64,000 nucleotides of DNA from Blasia pusilla (GCA_050084515.1 CM114272.1:32674001-32738000), one strand, 5' to 3'. Positions 1 to 10,972 are shown, counted from the stretch's first letter. Numbers and translations: made by a program. The notes: generated by a model from the letters alone, not told the origin.

Positions 1-480
1 AAGTACAAACAATCCTTCCCGTGAGGAACGATGCCCAAAAATTCCGTCTTCTGATGTCCTCCAATTTGATAGGTAGCTGATGGTATCCGGCTCGCAAATC
101 CAATGAACTGAAGACCTTTGCATGCCCAATCGCATCAAAGATCTCCTCAGGGATGGGCATGGCATACCTATCGGACTTCGTCTGTAATCTCCACACATCC
201 GCCTATCCGTCCAGTTGCCATGCACATCCTTCTTGGCGAGCATAACAATGGCAGATGCATACTCTCCATGCGACATCTCCACTAATCCTGCTCCAACCAA
301 GTCCTGGCTCCTACTTTGAATCAGAGCCCTCTCCATGTCACTGTACCTGTAGGGTCGTCGGACGATCGACGTGTCACTCGACAACTCAATGCGGATCTTT
401 GGATCCTTCAGCGTACCCAAATCATGCATACTAAATGCAAAACGACTCCTATAACTCCTAAGGAACTGGTGTATCGGCGT
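1..480 (-). pseudogene. gypsy reverse transcriptase, N-terminal part (edge-truncated, frameshifted)
   Basis: After a connecting region (573-835) that matches no domain I know, the minus strand encodes the usual lead-in to gypsy RT: FAFSMHDLG near 430, then ERALIQ...DLVGAGLVE and the MLAKKDVHGNW...RMCGDYR block (210-333). A small deletion changes frame, and the RT core continues as SDRYAMPIPEEIFDAIGHAK and SSLDLRAGYHQLPI (30-180). These are the standard motifs of Ty3/gypsy RT upstream of the catalytic YxDD, which lies outside the window. Confidence 0.85.
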
Positions 481-837
481 CCGCTCTCCTCCTGTCAACT
501 TAGGGCCCATATCTGGCTCCCAAGTCTCCATCGGACTACGATAGGACTCTCCGGCGTAGGTGTTGGTGGTTGCTATGGTGCAACCCCGTCTCGGACAATA
601 GAACTCTCATCTCCACGTGCAGTACCCAGAACCACACTCGATGTTGTGGCTATCATCTCTTGGCGTACCTGCAAAACATCCCAAGAAGTCCAAGGGTGTC
701 TCTCTTGATCATCCCTGGTGTGTCGATCTCCTTGGGTCTTACCCCCAGCCGCTGCCTCAACCGCCTCGGTAGGCATGGGGCTCACCAACGCAACAACTAT
801 CATCTGTCGCGTCCTCAAACGACGCTGCTCATCGGCT

Positions 838-1830
838 CCTAAGCTGAAAATCCATGTCAAGCAGTTCAGGTCCATTGCCTGACCCAAGACATGACGTCGT
901 GTTGCCTCTGATAGTGACGGTACTCCCGTCACTCACGTGGGGAATCCCATCGCTCGCTCTCGCTCATCGACGTTGGGCTCCACCAACCTCTATACTTGGT
1001 CATCCCAAACCAAGCCAAATCCGGCCTCCTTGAATGCATAGGAAGCGGGGGAAAACTCACAAATCTGGGAAAGGCTGCCCGTGGCCTGCCAATCATGTTG
1101 ACCACAGTCAACGGCGGTCGATCATCTAGCCTCGTTGCCTGTGATCGACGGTCTGGATCCAATATAGAATCCATCAACAAATCGGAGGGGCGCTAAACTC
1201 TCGCATATGCCCTGCGTAACACCTCGTGTGGTACCAAGTTGGTCCACCAAAGACGCAGGCGATGTGCTCGTGAACCCACACTCGCCGCATCTAACAACAC
1301 TGCGAGGTCGATCCATGCGCGCACTCGTCACCACGCAGGACCTCGAATCGCCCAAAATTGGCACATTCTCCAAAATGTATGTTGGAGAACGAGGCTGATG
1401 CTCCTGTAAATGTCGCAAGATCCACATTATCTCCCAAAACAACCTGGACCGAGTGTCAGCTAACCCGCTACCTCGTCCAGCACTCGATTGGCCTTGACAC
1501 GGCCAACCTGCAATGACCAAGTCTATGGTCCCTACCCGCTCCAAGTCCTCCGCCCCCAACAATAAAATGTCCCTCGATAGGGAACTTTGGTAACCCTAAA
1601 TGGCAGACGCAGACAACAAGTCGGGAAAACGGAGGCCTAACAGCGCCACATGGTGAAGTGAAGCGCGCCTCGCAACATCATCAATCTCCACATACATGTT
1701 ATATTGCACGCGCACTCTAGCGTGCAAAACAGCAGCTAACCAAGTGCTCATCCCTCCAAAGAGATCTAACACCCGAATACCCTTCTCTAGGATGCACCAC
1801 ACAATCGGGGTGGTGTCCAAAGGAGTCATA
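838..1830 (-). pseudogene. DNMT3/DRM-like C5-cytosine DNA methyltransferase domain inside gypsy pol, broken by stops and a frameshift
   Basis: Transfers a methyl group from S-adenosylmethionine to cytosine C5. Motifs occur in the normal order on the minus strand. Motif I (IRVLDLFGG, SAM binding) lies near 1760-1790. Motif IV is GWPCQGQ, with the catalytic cysteine codon at 1497-1499. Motif VI is LENVP, with the glutamate codon at 1368-1370. A target-recognition segment at 929-1180 is in a shifted frame (RPPLTVVN...FPRFVSF). A motif IX-like ERERAMGFP precedes motif X, RRHVLGQAMDL, near 850-905. The spacing, the LFWEI after motif IV and the MGFP...T...R..LG tail resemble DNMT3 and DRM enzymes more than bacterial ones. 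Length is about 330 residues, a full catalytic domain. Stops near 1590 and 1830 and the frameshift make this copy inactive as read. Methyltransferase capture by retrotransposons is known from charophyte algae and dinoflagellates. Confidence 0.85.
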
Positions 1831-1973
1831 GCAGCACTCCTGCCTACTTGGGGTTTCTCTGACCTATCACACTCTGGTGCAAACGTCTCGCTTCATGCGG
1901 TTTGCACATGCTCAATGGCTAAGCATCGAAGCTCCTCAGTCTAGCCCTAAAGCGGCATCTCTCCTCCACAGAC

Positions 1974-3329
1974 TCATGCGGCTACCATGACACTCCTCTT
2001 CATAGAAATCTCAAGAACAGGAGTATCCTCTGCATGGACATGTCCCTCAATCAGATCACTAGGCCAAGTGATGGCACAGCTAAATGCTGCTAAGGTCACC
2101 ATCTCTCCTGGCCGTCGCTCGATCACTGCACCTGTGAATCGAACGGGTAATGAGCTAAGGCGCCCATCACCTAACTGCCATCCTGGTCTGTAGGACGCTG
2201 ACTCCTCCCAATAATCCAGGGAAAACCCCATCGGGTATAACACTGCTCCACCAACCAAGACGTCGTAGGACTCTACATCAGTCACTATCGCCTTGGCTCG
2301 CACCACGGCCTCATCTGTAGGATGTCCCAGGAGAATCCTCACCACGATCTCATGTCGCGTGATATATTGTGTGGTACTCGCTCCACCCAAGGATTTATGT
2401 ATTCGAAATGGACAACCCTCCACATCGGCTCTCGTCAAGCCCAATCCTCTAAATGACGCTTTCCCCAACATCAGGGATTGCGCTCCTGAATCCAACAAGA
2501 CACGCTGCGGACTAAAAACTCTACCTCCAAGACTCACCAACTTGAAGACCTCTCCTCGATTATCCAACATTATAACACCAGGAGAAGCCATGACACGCTC
2601 TATCACGGGTCTAGCGAGCATCTCCGCCATCCTAGCACCCGCAGCCTGCCATGAATTTGACGTGGACATCATCCGCTCCAAGGGCAGGTCCATCACCTCC
2701 TCTGCAATCACCTCTGAACGTGATGCAGGAACTCCAACTCCACGCTCACATAGTGTAGCGGCCAATCGTAAAACCTCGGCGGGCATACCTCCCAACGTCA
2801 TAACATCGGAAGTAGAAAATAAAAGAGCGCGGTATACAACGGTGGCCGCCCCCAGCAACATGCTCGACACATGCCCCTCCTGAGCATCAGCAATAGGAGT
2901 CCTCGCACTCGCTTCTCCCATTGCCCTCCGTGCCTGCACACCAACAACATCACCAACTCTCCAGGAACTCTGATCAGGACCCATCGATGGGGTCCTCATC
3001 GCTTCGGGCAACGTGAAAGACAGAGGAAGCCTAGACAAGGAGCGACTGCTCCACGCGTCACAACTGCGGCGGCCTCCATCTGGGCAACCCCGCACATCCA
3101 ACCAGGATCCTCCATATCTCAGACTGCTCCATATGATGTCGATGCCACGGATCCGACATCGGGTAACCTCAATGCCATAGCGCAATCTGCTCATGTAGCT
3201 GTTGTATCTAAGCAGCCATCGCAGCCTTACGTCCGGCGTCTCCCTCGATGCGTCTAGGTGGTGGGACTCTACCTCCTCCACGGGCAGCTCCACCACCCTA
3301 TGGAGCAACTCCAACTCCTCGTCCTCCAA
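1974..3329 (-). CDS. retroelement aspartic protease region (pol N-terminal part), gypsy copy A
   Basis: A 451-codon open frame. Its second half contains the catalytic triad context LLDSGAQ (about 2480-2500 on the plus axis) followed by the hydrophobic ILLG and YDVLVGG segments typical of retropepsin-like folds. The fold processes the gag-pol polyprotein. The N-terminal 200 residues are unrecognised and may overlap the end of gag in another frame. Downstream, in the same codon phase, come a short linker with ELRCLAIEHVQT and then methyltransferase motif I. Copy B keeps the same linker pattern, so the protease was probably joined to the methyltransferase without a stop. Confidence 0.75.
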   Translation of the reverse strand: MEDEELELLHRVVELPVEEVESHHLDASRETPDVRLRWLLRYNSYMSRLRYGIEVTRCRIRGIDIIWSSLRYGGSWLDVRGCPDGGRRSCDAWSSRSLSRLPLSFTLPEAMRTPSMGPDQSSWRVGDVVGVQARRAMGEASARTPIADAQEGHVSSMLLGAATVVYRALLFSTSDVMTLGGMPAEVLRLAATLCERGVGVPASRSEVIAEEVMDLPLERMMSTSNSWQAAGARMAEMLARPVIERVMASPGVIMLDNRGEVFKLVSLGGRVFSPQRVLLDSGAQSLMLGKASFRGLGLTRADVEGCPFRIHKSLGGASTTQYITRHEIVVRILLGHPTDEAVVRAKAIVTDVESYDVLVGGAVLYPMGFSLDYWEESASYRPGWQLGDGRLSSLPVRFTGAVIERRPGEMVTLAAFSCAITWPSDLIEGHVHAEDTPVLEISMKRSVMVAA

Positions 3330-3429
3330 CGGGGGACCACCTGGTGCACGATCTCTAGCCCACCCCGGACCGACTACTCGCTCTGGTGCCCTCTCTCGCT
3401 CTCGGTCCAGACGTTACTCTAGATGTAAA

Positions 3430-4428
3430 CTGAAAGACCTGGCGCGTGTATGACCATACCTCTGACAATAGTCACACTGATAACCTCCTGGTGCAGCACC
3501 ATCTCCTCCTCCATGCTGAGGCACACGTCCATGACCCTGACGAGTGCAATCGCGCTGATGATGGGCTCCATCACATGACCAACAAGTAATCGTAGGTGGT
3601 TGCTGTTGAGCCGCATATGAAGGCGTAGGTCTCTATGGCATGGCCTCCCGGTATCCTCCCTGAGCTCGTGGTGCCACAGTCGACCTATCTCGAAGTCCAC
3701 GTTGCTGCACTGGTGGTGTGACAATCGTGACTGCTCTCGCCCAGAACCCATAGTGGCTACGCTCTCCTCCGCCATGTTGCGCTCAATGTTCTCGGTGGTC
3801 CAAAAAACATCTCTCAATGTAGGGGAGATGTTCATAAGAAGCACCCCCTCCCGCACCTGTGTCCGTAGGGTCCGGTCCAGCATCGCGTACCATGATTGGA
3901 TAGCCTGAGCCTCGCCCTCAACTTAGCAAAGAACTCAACCACGAGGTTGAATCGGGGACGAACCCGACTAGATGGTGCAACTGCTCCAGTGCGAGTGACC
4001 TCTCCTAAAACATCACTAGTGGAAGAGGAAGTAGCCTCTTCTGACTCCTCCTCCTCATCTGGAAGCGGATCCGTCCATGACACATAGTGTGGGTCATAGT
4101 AGAGTCGCCATGCCTCAATCTCTTCGGCATATCTGTGGGTGAACTCATGGTAATCGTCCATGGGCGCCCCCTCTAAATATTGGAACATACCATTCCATGG
4201 TGTAAACGGGTTGAACTCTCTAGAGTTCCTAGCCCGCTGTGAGTCACACCGACTCCTAAACTTTGCAATGAAGTTGTGTAGCTCTATAGTGCCTACAGCA
4301 CCCGAAAACCTACGCGGTCCTCTACCCCGGTCGTCAATCTCGTACGCCCAACTGGTAGGACCACTCAATGTGTACAGTGGATCACTAACACTTTCCTCTA
4401 TACGCTCCCCCTCGTCTGAAGACGACAC
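3430..4428 (-). pseudogene. gag of gypsy copy A, frameshifted
   Basis: An acidic N-terminal open frame (3832-4428, 198 codons) starts about 440 bp inside the 5' LTR, where gag is expected. It is followed, in other frames, by a basic region. At about 3430-3600 there are two zinc-knuckle-like motifs: CWSC...H...C, and CDYCQRYGH in which the last ligand is not a cysteine. Zinc knuckles bind the genomic RNA in retroelement capsid proteins. At least one frameshift separates the N-terminal part from the knuckles. The assignment rests on position and knuckles; the N-terminal part has no motif I recognise. Confidence 0.6.
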
Positions 4429-4871
4429 AGAAGGAGATCGAGGTGGTCTCTCATATGGAGACCCTCGAAACCTCGCACCACTCCGGGTAAACCCTCCACA
4501 TCTACTCTCAGGTCCACTATCTCGCCTCTCTAAATCCGGAAAGGACGCTGTGATGGCCCTCGTGCCCCTCTCACACGATCACTCTCAATCTCGTGAGTAA
4601 TCCCTCAATCACTCAAACTAAACATGCGGCACTCAATCTACACTCTCTCACTGAGATGTGTGCTATGCGGCAACAAGCAGCGTGGTGCGGCAAATCAACG
4701 GATCTATCGTCTCATCGACAAACCATCCTCAACTCTGGACATCCCATAGAGGTCTATGTCCCCTTAACCCATACATCATCGATGCTCTTAGCATCATCAC
4801 GAAACCCAATATCCTAAATAACTTCCCAATAATCGAAGATCCCTCCCACGTGCAGGGTAAGAGACCAGAAT

Positions 4872-5876
4872 TATCGCACCCTCATGACCAAACGAGTGCC
4901 AAAGCGGATCATCAAAACATTAGCGGGCTCATGCTAAGATGGTTTGCACGTTGGAGTAGTCTCGAAGAAGAGACAAGAGACAAGACGCAAGCGAGGCTTC
5001 ACGTTTCAGATGTTGTGGTCGCGACCGAGAAACCGGGACCAAACGCGGAATAAGACTTGAAAGGAGTCGAGTCTAGAAAGTGGGTTGCCAAAGGAAGGAA
5101 TCTGATTCGGAATGCCACTAGCGTTTGAGAGTTTCCGACTGTATTTATAACCATAACTTTTAGCGACAAGATGCATTTGGATTAAACAAGGGTGCGTTGG
5201 AAGGCTTATAGAAAGCTGGCTCAAACGCACTAAAGATCTCAGAAAACGCATAAGCGGCGGCTGAGAAAAACCCCATAAATGACTCTAAGTAGAGTCGGGT
5301 TGAGGGCCCGACCCTCCTTTCCCAAAGGGGGAGGGTATTAGAAAACCCAGAAGTAATAGTAAGGGGGAAGGTTTCCGAGAGTGCTTGGAACTCGAACCCC
5401 ACTTTTGGCGCCATGGGGCGGCTCAAGGGCATGGAACGGATCGAGAGTTTGGGGTTGGGTTGGAAAACCTGAACCAAGTCTATGAAGGCGATTTTAGACA
5501 TCCCTCTTGGATTTCACCCCGCGACTCAATTACTTGGGTCTCGGTTTGGAACTCGCACGAGGTCTGTTGAACAATTGGGATCGCTAGGCGCGCAAGTGCC
5601 GTTTTAGGTTCCTGGACTAATCAGGAAGTCTGTTCCAAGTCTTGAAGGACTTGCCATATTTTGGAAACTGGGAATTAAGGAAGGTTGAGCTTGATGAGAC
5701 GCTGAGTTGAGAACTCGGTGGGTTGGAACGCTGGTTGGCCCAGACCCGACTAACGAGAGTGCGTGTTTGGGTGCAGATCGGCGATGAGACCGTGTCCTAC
5801 TGAACGTACTCTTCCGCAACACTAAAGATTGACGTTCAAGGAGAGTAGGGGCGCGATAAGAATGGGTAACCTGACA
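4872..5876 (-). repeat. 5' LTR of gypsy copy A
   Basis: About 1,005 bp lying just upstream of gag. It is similar over its length, in inverse orientation, to 27170-28194 and to parts of 26740-27169, 28195-28565 and 57910-58804. Shared landmarks include the stretch around 5740-5850 (matches 27190-27290) and the end at 4872-4970 (matches 28100-28194). The minus-strand start reads TGTCAGG; the end reads GCGATA, where a sister copy has GCGACA, so the terminal CA appears mutated. Boundaries are good to a few bases. The partner LTR is outside the window. Confidence 0.7.
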
Positions 5877-5989
5877 ATAATGTTGATGTCGCTCCTCGGA
5901 AACTGCAAATCTCGACACCAACTCGGTCGTGAAGACAACTCCTCCAATCAGCAAGTCATATTCCTCTCGTACTGACGCTGCTCAAACCT

Positions 5990-7610
5990 CCTCGATGTGC
6001 GATGCAGGTCCAGCGGTCCGGTGCAGCACGGAATGGCTGCACCGGACCATAGTCAGATGCAATCAATTGGATACGTGGAATAAAGACTCGATCTCGAACA
6101 CTCTTCCATGTGATGATTTCAACATCTATGCAATGTTGCATGAATCCACGAATCATCAATATAGTCTCGTTCGCTTGTCCTTGTGATTCATTTAGCATGA
6201 TTGGTGCACGAATCTTCAAACATTAACGATTGGGAGGTAGTCTAGAAGGCAAGCATGTGTTCAAAAATTATGTGGGATTTATATATGCCGTCCCCTAGTT
6301 TGGAATAGAGTCAAAGTTGATATATATATGCTCCTATAAACAATAAAAGAGGATGTTATGAGACGAATGGTAAGAATACTTTATTAAATGATTAATGAAA
6401 TCATATGGAAATAAAAAAGGATAGGTGTGAAATAAGTATTACCTCTCTAGGAAACCGAGACATGACATTTGCATTTATATCTTCAACATATTTGTTTCAA
6501 GGTGTCACAATAGCCGTATATCTTAAGGAGTCAATATTATGGAATTGGCTATACAAATCTCCATAGATGGCATCAATATGATCGCAAATATTTTTACTTT
6601 TAGTAACTATTCATGATGGTAATCGTATAAATTAATCTCCGAAATGAGGGCACAAAGGTACGCAACCCCCTCCCACCTCCAATAACCAATTAGCATAAGA
6701 TTGTTGGTCACCACGCAAATGAGCTTCTAACCTTTGTACTTGCTTGTTTATCGTTAACTTTATCACTTTTACATAAGATCATAGAGATGACCTCTTCATA
6801 GTTTCTTGGATAATCTTTGGACGATCCCTCTCAAAGACAATAGGAAAGACTTGACGAAAGTCACCACCAAATATAATGAGCTTTCCGCCAAATGATATTC
6901 GCCGTAATTCAAGAGAGACCACCTCCATAATATCTTGAAAAGTGCGTTTCACTGCCTCAAATGCAATGCGATGGCTCATAGGTGTTTCATCCCATATAAT
7001 AAGCATTGCATCTCGAATTAGGCACCCTCATGGACTTTTGACTAATAAACTATAAATGACACATGTCATTGGAAGTAAATTATAACTTTTCATCTATGGA
7101 AGCCTTTTAATTTATTGAGAAAATAGAGTTTGAAATGGAGGAGGTTCTTATTTGCATGTAGAGCTCTTATGAAGATTGATCGAATCTTGAAGCATCAATG
7201 TGTTATATGTCCTTCGGATCCATTCAACAATAGCCTTGCTATTGCACATTATGCCACAACCAAAGTTATATCCCTTGCACTTTGCACACTTTCAAGGAGG
7301 AGATTGTATAAGAATGTCTTCCCTGTTCCACCTAAACCGTTTATGAAAAATATTTTTTGAAATGGTGGAGCATTCAAGCAGATTTGATCAAGCTCATCAT
7401 GTATGGCATCCCAAATAACACTATGTCCTTCATTCAAACATGCTTCCACCATTTGCACTTGTTCTTCACTATCATACAATAGCTCTTGTTTCTCTAAATA
7501 TGAATGTGCATGAACATTTTGAAAGTTAGCCGGAGGCATGTGTGGAAAATCATACAACCTCTTTCCTTGATCTTGCAAATAATAATGGACTTCCAACAAT
7601 GCAATATTAA
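5990..7610 (-). mobile_element. Helitron PIF1-like helicase relic
   Basis: Three minus-strand blocks match the helicase of Helitron rolling-circle transposons in the right order. 7249-7599 has the Walker A GLGGTGKTFLYN. 6779-7006 has IIWDETPMSHR and the FGGDFRQVFPI signature. 5990-6206 has the C-terminal PIMLNESQGQAN...VFIPRI block. The pieces lie in different frames and are separated by AT-rich decayed sequence, so it is a pseudogene. No Rep (HUH nuclease) domain is visible. Homology stops near 6050, where a GC-rich hairpin (6015-6048) begins. Confidence 0.8.
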
Positions 7611-7619
7611 TGATAGAAT

Positions 7620-8466
7620 TGTCAATTGGAAGATTAGGAAATCATGTTTTCTGCAATGGAATAAATGATTATCTCACCATACATACATACATACATACAT
7701 ATATACACACACTGTCCAATAATTATACATATAATAATTTAAATAATAAAAATATATTTAAAAAACACATAAAAATTACACTAAGACATATATGTAAGAC
7801 TTTGAACTATTTAACTTCTAGTTAGTATAAAATCCATTCAAACTTGGCTTTACTCAGGCTTATAGCCTAAAACTTCACAATAATAATGAGTGCAAGATTT
7901 CTCTATGTCTCTCCATAATTATTGATTACTAACATATAGAGGTTTGGTATATATTGAGGATGATATATGTTATGAAAAGCGTGTAAGAGAAAATATAAAT
8001 GTTAATTTGAGAAGATATATAAATGAGTGAACTTGGCCGTCCATATTCGTCATATGGAGGAACTTATAAATTTGTGTGCAACCATGACCACATGTGATTA
8101 CGCTTTCCAATTATTTGCATTAAGAGACTTACCATATTTATAAAATACAAAGTTGGACGGTATGTGTTCAAAGTAATCTATCTAAGGTCACATGGTCATA
8201 AATGATAAGATATAAGTATGTTACGGAAATTTTTGTGACTCATCATAATATGTTAGTTGTTAGGTTAGGTTTGTACATAATCTAAGAAGATTTTTGAAAG
8301 TAAAAAAACTTTGTGAGACTATATACTCCAATATTTCATAATGAGTCCTTAGGGCTTCCACTATCCTTTCCTTGGTTCAAATATTGGAGTCACCCTTTCC
8401 GATGTAGCCTTAAGTCTCAGATAACACTTAAAAGAAATGTTCTTCCTTCGATTTCTTGCTTCTTAA
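7620..8466. other. AT-rich spacer, no gene seen
   Basis: Low-complexity and AT-rich, with a short CATA run near 7679-7702. I see no coding signal or RNA gene. Confidence 0.5.
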
Positions 8467-8779
8467 TATTAAAGATTGAGTTATAGTCAAGCTTATCGAA
8501 CACCCAAACAATTACATTTGGTACTCACATGAAGTAGAGAAGCTTAATCTTGGTTAGTAAGTTAAGCGTGATTATCCTAACCATGGTTAGTTAATCACAG
8601 TTTGTCTAACTCAAAACTATGGTTATGATTAGGGTTAGGGTTTCTTGTACATACCCTCTATAATTGGGAAGGGAATCAACCTCCATTCATTCTCTCATTA
8701 CAAAATTTCGTTCTCCATGGTGGTGTGTGAGTGTGACAGTCGTATCCCACCAATTATGCTTCTTTAACAGTTTTCTATA
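8467..8779 (+). repeat. 5' LTR of copia element A
   Basis: 313 bp, starting TATTAAAGATTGAG and ending TTTTCTATA. It contains GATTAGGGTTAGGGTTTC, which resembles telomere repeats but is part of the LTR, since it recurs in the 3' LTR and, inverted, in copia element B. Confidence 0.8.
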
Positions 8780-8896
8780 TTGTATCAGAGCGATAAGAGA
8801 AAATCAATTGAAATTCTTGGTGTTAGAATTGTCATGCGCACACACATTGCTACACAACATACATCGTTGTCACCAAACATACACACAAGCATACAC

Positions 8897-9185
8897 GATC
8901 CCATGCTAACTCATGGCATCCAAACAACGAAACGAGAAGTACCAAAATATCTTCATCACAACAACAACATCACACACCAAGCTCTCCATGGTGTGCACTC
9001 TCTCTTATGTCAAACCAAACCCACTCTCCTAATCAGAGGTTTGGGTTACACACACAAGGCAAGGAGGACCATAGCTCCGCCCCCTCATGCCAAAAGGTTC
9101 CATAAAGAGATAATGACCCTAAACAAACATGATCCCATGCTAACTCGTAGCATCCAAACAAAAAAATGAGAAGTACCAAAATATC
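8897..9185 (+). repeat. 55-bp direct repeat pair (8897-8951 and 9131-9185)
   Basis: The two copies start GATCCCATGCTAACTC and end AAGTACCAAAATATC, with a few mismatches. They sit in the copia element A leader, just before the gypsy fragment begins. They could be an internal leader duplication or the footprint of a rearrangement. Confidence 0.6.
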
Positions 9186-9349
9186 ACAAATCGCCCTCCT
9201 AGCTGGTGGTTAGGGCCTTCTAACTCCTGATAGACATCTATCCATACCTATCATGACATATATCTCTCAGACGCTAAGAGCAAAAAGGGCGGGAGCTCAT
9301 GTCGCCCCATCGTTAGTCGCCTTCTTGTCATCCATATCACAGACACAAC

Positions 9350-9613
9350 TCATAATCTAGAACTACCTACTTTATGTACATCTGGGCACATCCATTGTCT
9401 CCGAGGAGCCCTACTGAGAGGTGGCATCAAACATACCATATGCCATCCTCTCGAACATCCATCACAAATTAACATAGTGGCTGCACCACGGGCGGAACCA
9501 TACAACATAGATCGCAAACATGCACGAACTATTGCTAAGCTTGGATCAACTGTTCCGTCAATGTTAGGAACGTGATATGGTGCACAATTACGCACATGGT
9601 CCTTCCAAACCAT
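9350..9613 (-). pseudogene. PHD-finger-like domain downstream of gypsy integrase
   Basis: The block TMLICDGCSRGWHMVCL...QWMCPD has the central and C-terminal ligands of a C4HC3 PHD finger: CDGC, WHxxC, WxCP. The first pair is eroded (ACLRS, with one cysteine), and the last cysteine is lost, probably by a one-base slip just after CPD. PHD fingers read histone H3 tails. Placed after integrase, it would play the role that chromodomains play in chromoviruses. It is about 490 bp past the integrase core on the same strand. Confidence 0.6.
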
Positions 9614-10105
9614 ACCCTCGTGTCTCTAATACGAGAACATCAAATGGCAAAACCTCATGCATTCTCAAGATAGTGCGCCCTCCAGTCACTTCCAACGTCG
9701 TGGATGTTGTCTACTACAAGTAGACATAGGTTCCTTGATGAAACCCCCGGATAATTGGTCAATAACCATCTCCCTGAATAGTCGCATACCTCAACGTATC
9801 CCGATGTTGCGCAATTTCCAAGTTCTTAAACGCCATGGATATCACTCTCGTAAAAAACTCATGCCTCTAAGAACATGCTCGCTTCCATACATCAAGATCG
9901 TCAAGGTTGAACACCTCAACAACATCTCAACAAATGGCCACAGATAAATCTGGCTTTCAGCGAGAGAGTAGCAAGTACGGTGAGAAAAGCGTTAAGAATG
10001 CCTGCTTGCTCAATTTGTATTCCATCGCCAACCCATCAACTAGAGGTCCCAATCTCTTAGGTGACCTCTTTGCAAGCCATACTTGTGTAAACCTCTCTTC
10101 ACTGT

Positions 10106-10620
10106 CTACACAAACCTCTCCGCTAGTCTATCCGCCTCAGGATGTTCTTGCGAAGAGGTGTAGTGGTCAATCAGCGCTTGGTCACACAAGGCTTGAAACT
10201 CCCCGCAAAACTCTGTATCCTTGTCTGTTAACACCTCAGCTGGTGCATCGTAATGACTCAACACTAGATCTAGGAAGGCATACGCTACTCCCTCACTTGC
10301 TTTGTCAGGCAATGCAACCAACTCTATCCACTTCGACCATCACCAACACATAACTACTATGGCCCTCCGTTAAAGGTAAAGGTAATGCAAAATCCAAACT
10401 CCATCTATAACCTAAACCTAGATCGGAAGAGGATACAACTATAGAGTCAGAGCATTGAACGATGCCCAGACCCGATCATACACGATGCACTTGGAAATAA
10501 ACTGATGAATGTTAGTCTCCATGTCTAGCCACCAATATTGTATCAAGAGCAAGTTGTATGTCCGCACTCCAAAATGACCTAACTGCTCGTGGGCATGACT
10601 CACCAAACGTGCTCCCTATG
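10106..10620 (-). pseudogene. gypsy integrase: zinc-binding H2C2 region and catalytic core
   Basis: 10460-10620 encodes HEQLGHFGV and a downstream ISKCIVYD, where the second cysteine of the H2C2 finger appears changed to tyrosine. 10106-10370 encodes the core: GHSSYVLVMV, VALPDKASEGVA, the second catalytic aspartate in VLTDKDTEFCG, and SSQEHPEADRLAE with the catalytic glutamate. Integrase inserts the cDNA into the host chromosome. Several frame changes are present. Confidence 0.8.
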
Positions 10621-10972
10621 AAGGATGAGGCACTAAACGTACTCTACCATCCTTCCAAACTCGCAACACATGTGTTCCCTTCCACTGGAACCATCACGCT
10701 TGCTATAGGATCCGATCCCGCTCTCTAGCACCCATTGTACTTGCGACGCTACCATTACGTAGGTACTCTAAGACAACTCCATCGTCATGAATATCTCGAT
10801 CACCTATCGTCTCCTCAACGACCTCTGGATCTAAGGACTTTCCATCATACCTCGCCATCCAAATTTCAACACTGTGGCTCTCCATAGCCAACAAGCCCAA
10901 ATAGGCTGACGCGTGCCATCCTCACACCAACTCCTCATCACTCTCTCCATGCCAACGAGCTCCAGTTGCATC

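Larger units (their letters stand above)
1..5876 (-). mobile_element. Ty3/gypsy LTR retrotransposon carrying a DNMT3-like cytosine methyltransferase (copy A, cut by window edge)
   Basis: Read on the minus strand, the order is 5' LTR (about 4872-5876), gag (about 3430-4428), aspartic protease (1974-3329), cytosine-5 methyltransferase (about 838-1830) and the N-terminal part of a gypsy-type reverse transcriptase (1 to about 480). The rest of pol and the 3' LTR lie beyond position 1. Protease, methyltransferase motifs I, IV, VI and X all fall in one codon phase (block ends 3329, 1829, 1562 and 932 are congruent modulo 3), broken by a few stops and one frameshifted stretch. This suggests a single ancestral polyprotein. 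The element is GC-rich against its AT-rich surroundings. It is decayed, so it is probably not autonomous now. Confidence 0.85.

Noticed and set aside
316-708. Plus-strand open frames across gypsy copy A
   Set aside because: They are antisense shadows of the minus-strand pol gene.
573-835. Possible extra domain between methyltransferase motif X and RT
   Set aside because: Ala/Arg-rich linker without motifs; best explained as the spacer of the polyprotein.
5160-5501. 113-codon open frame in the 5' LTR of copy A
   Set aside because: Related LTR copies at 27451-27792 and 58257-58499 keep a partly similar frame, but with changing length and no domain; LTR sequence conservation explains it.
8626-8645. 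TTAGGG-like telomere repeats
   Set aside because: The same bases recur in every copia LTR of the window (also near 14590 and, inverted, 29920 and 34880), so they are LTR sequence and not telomeric DNA.
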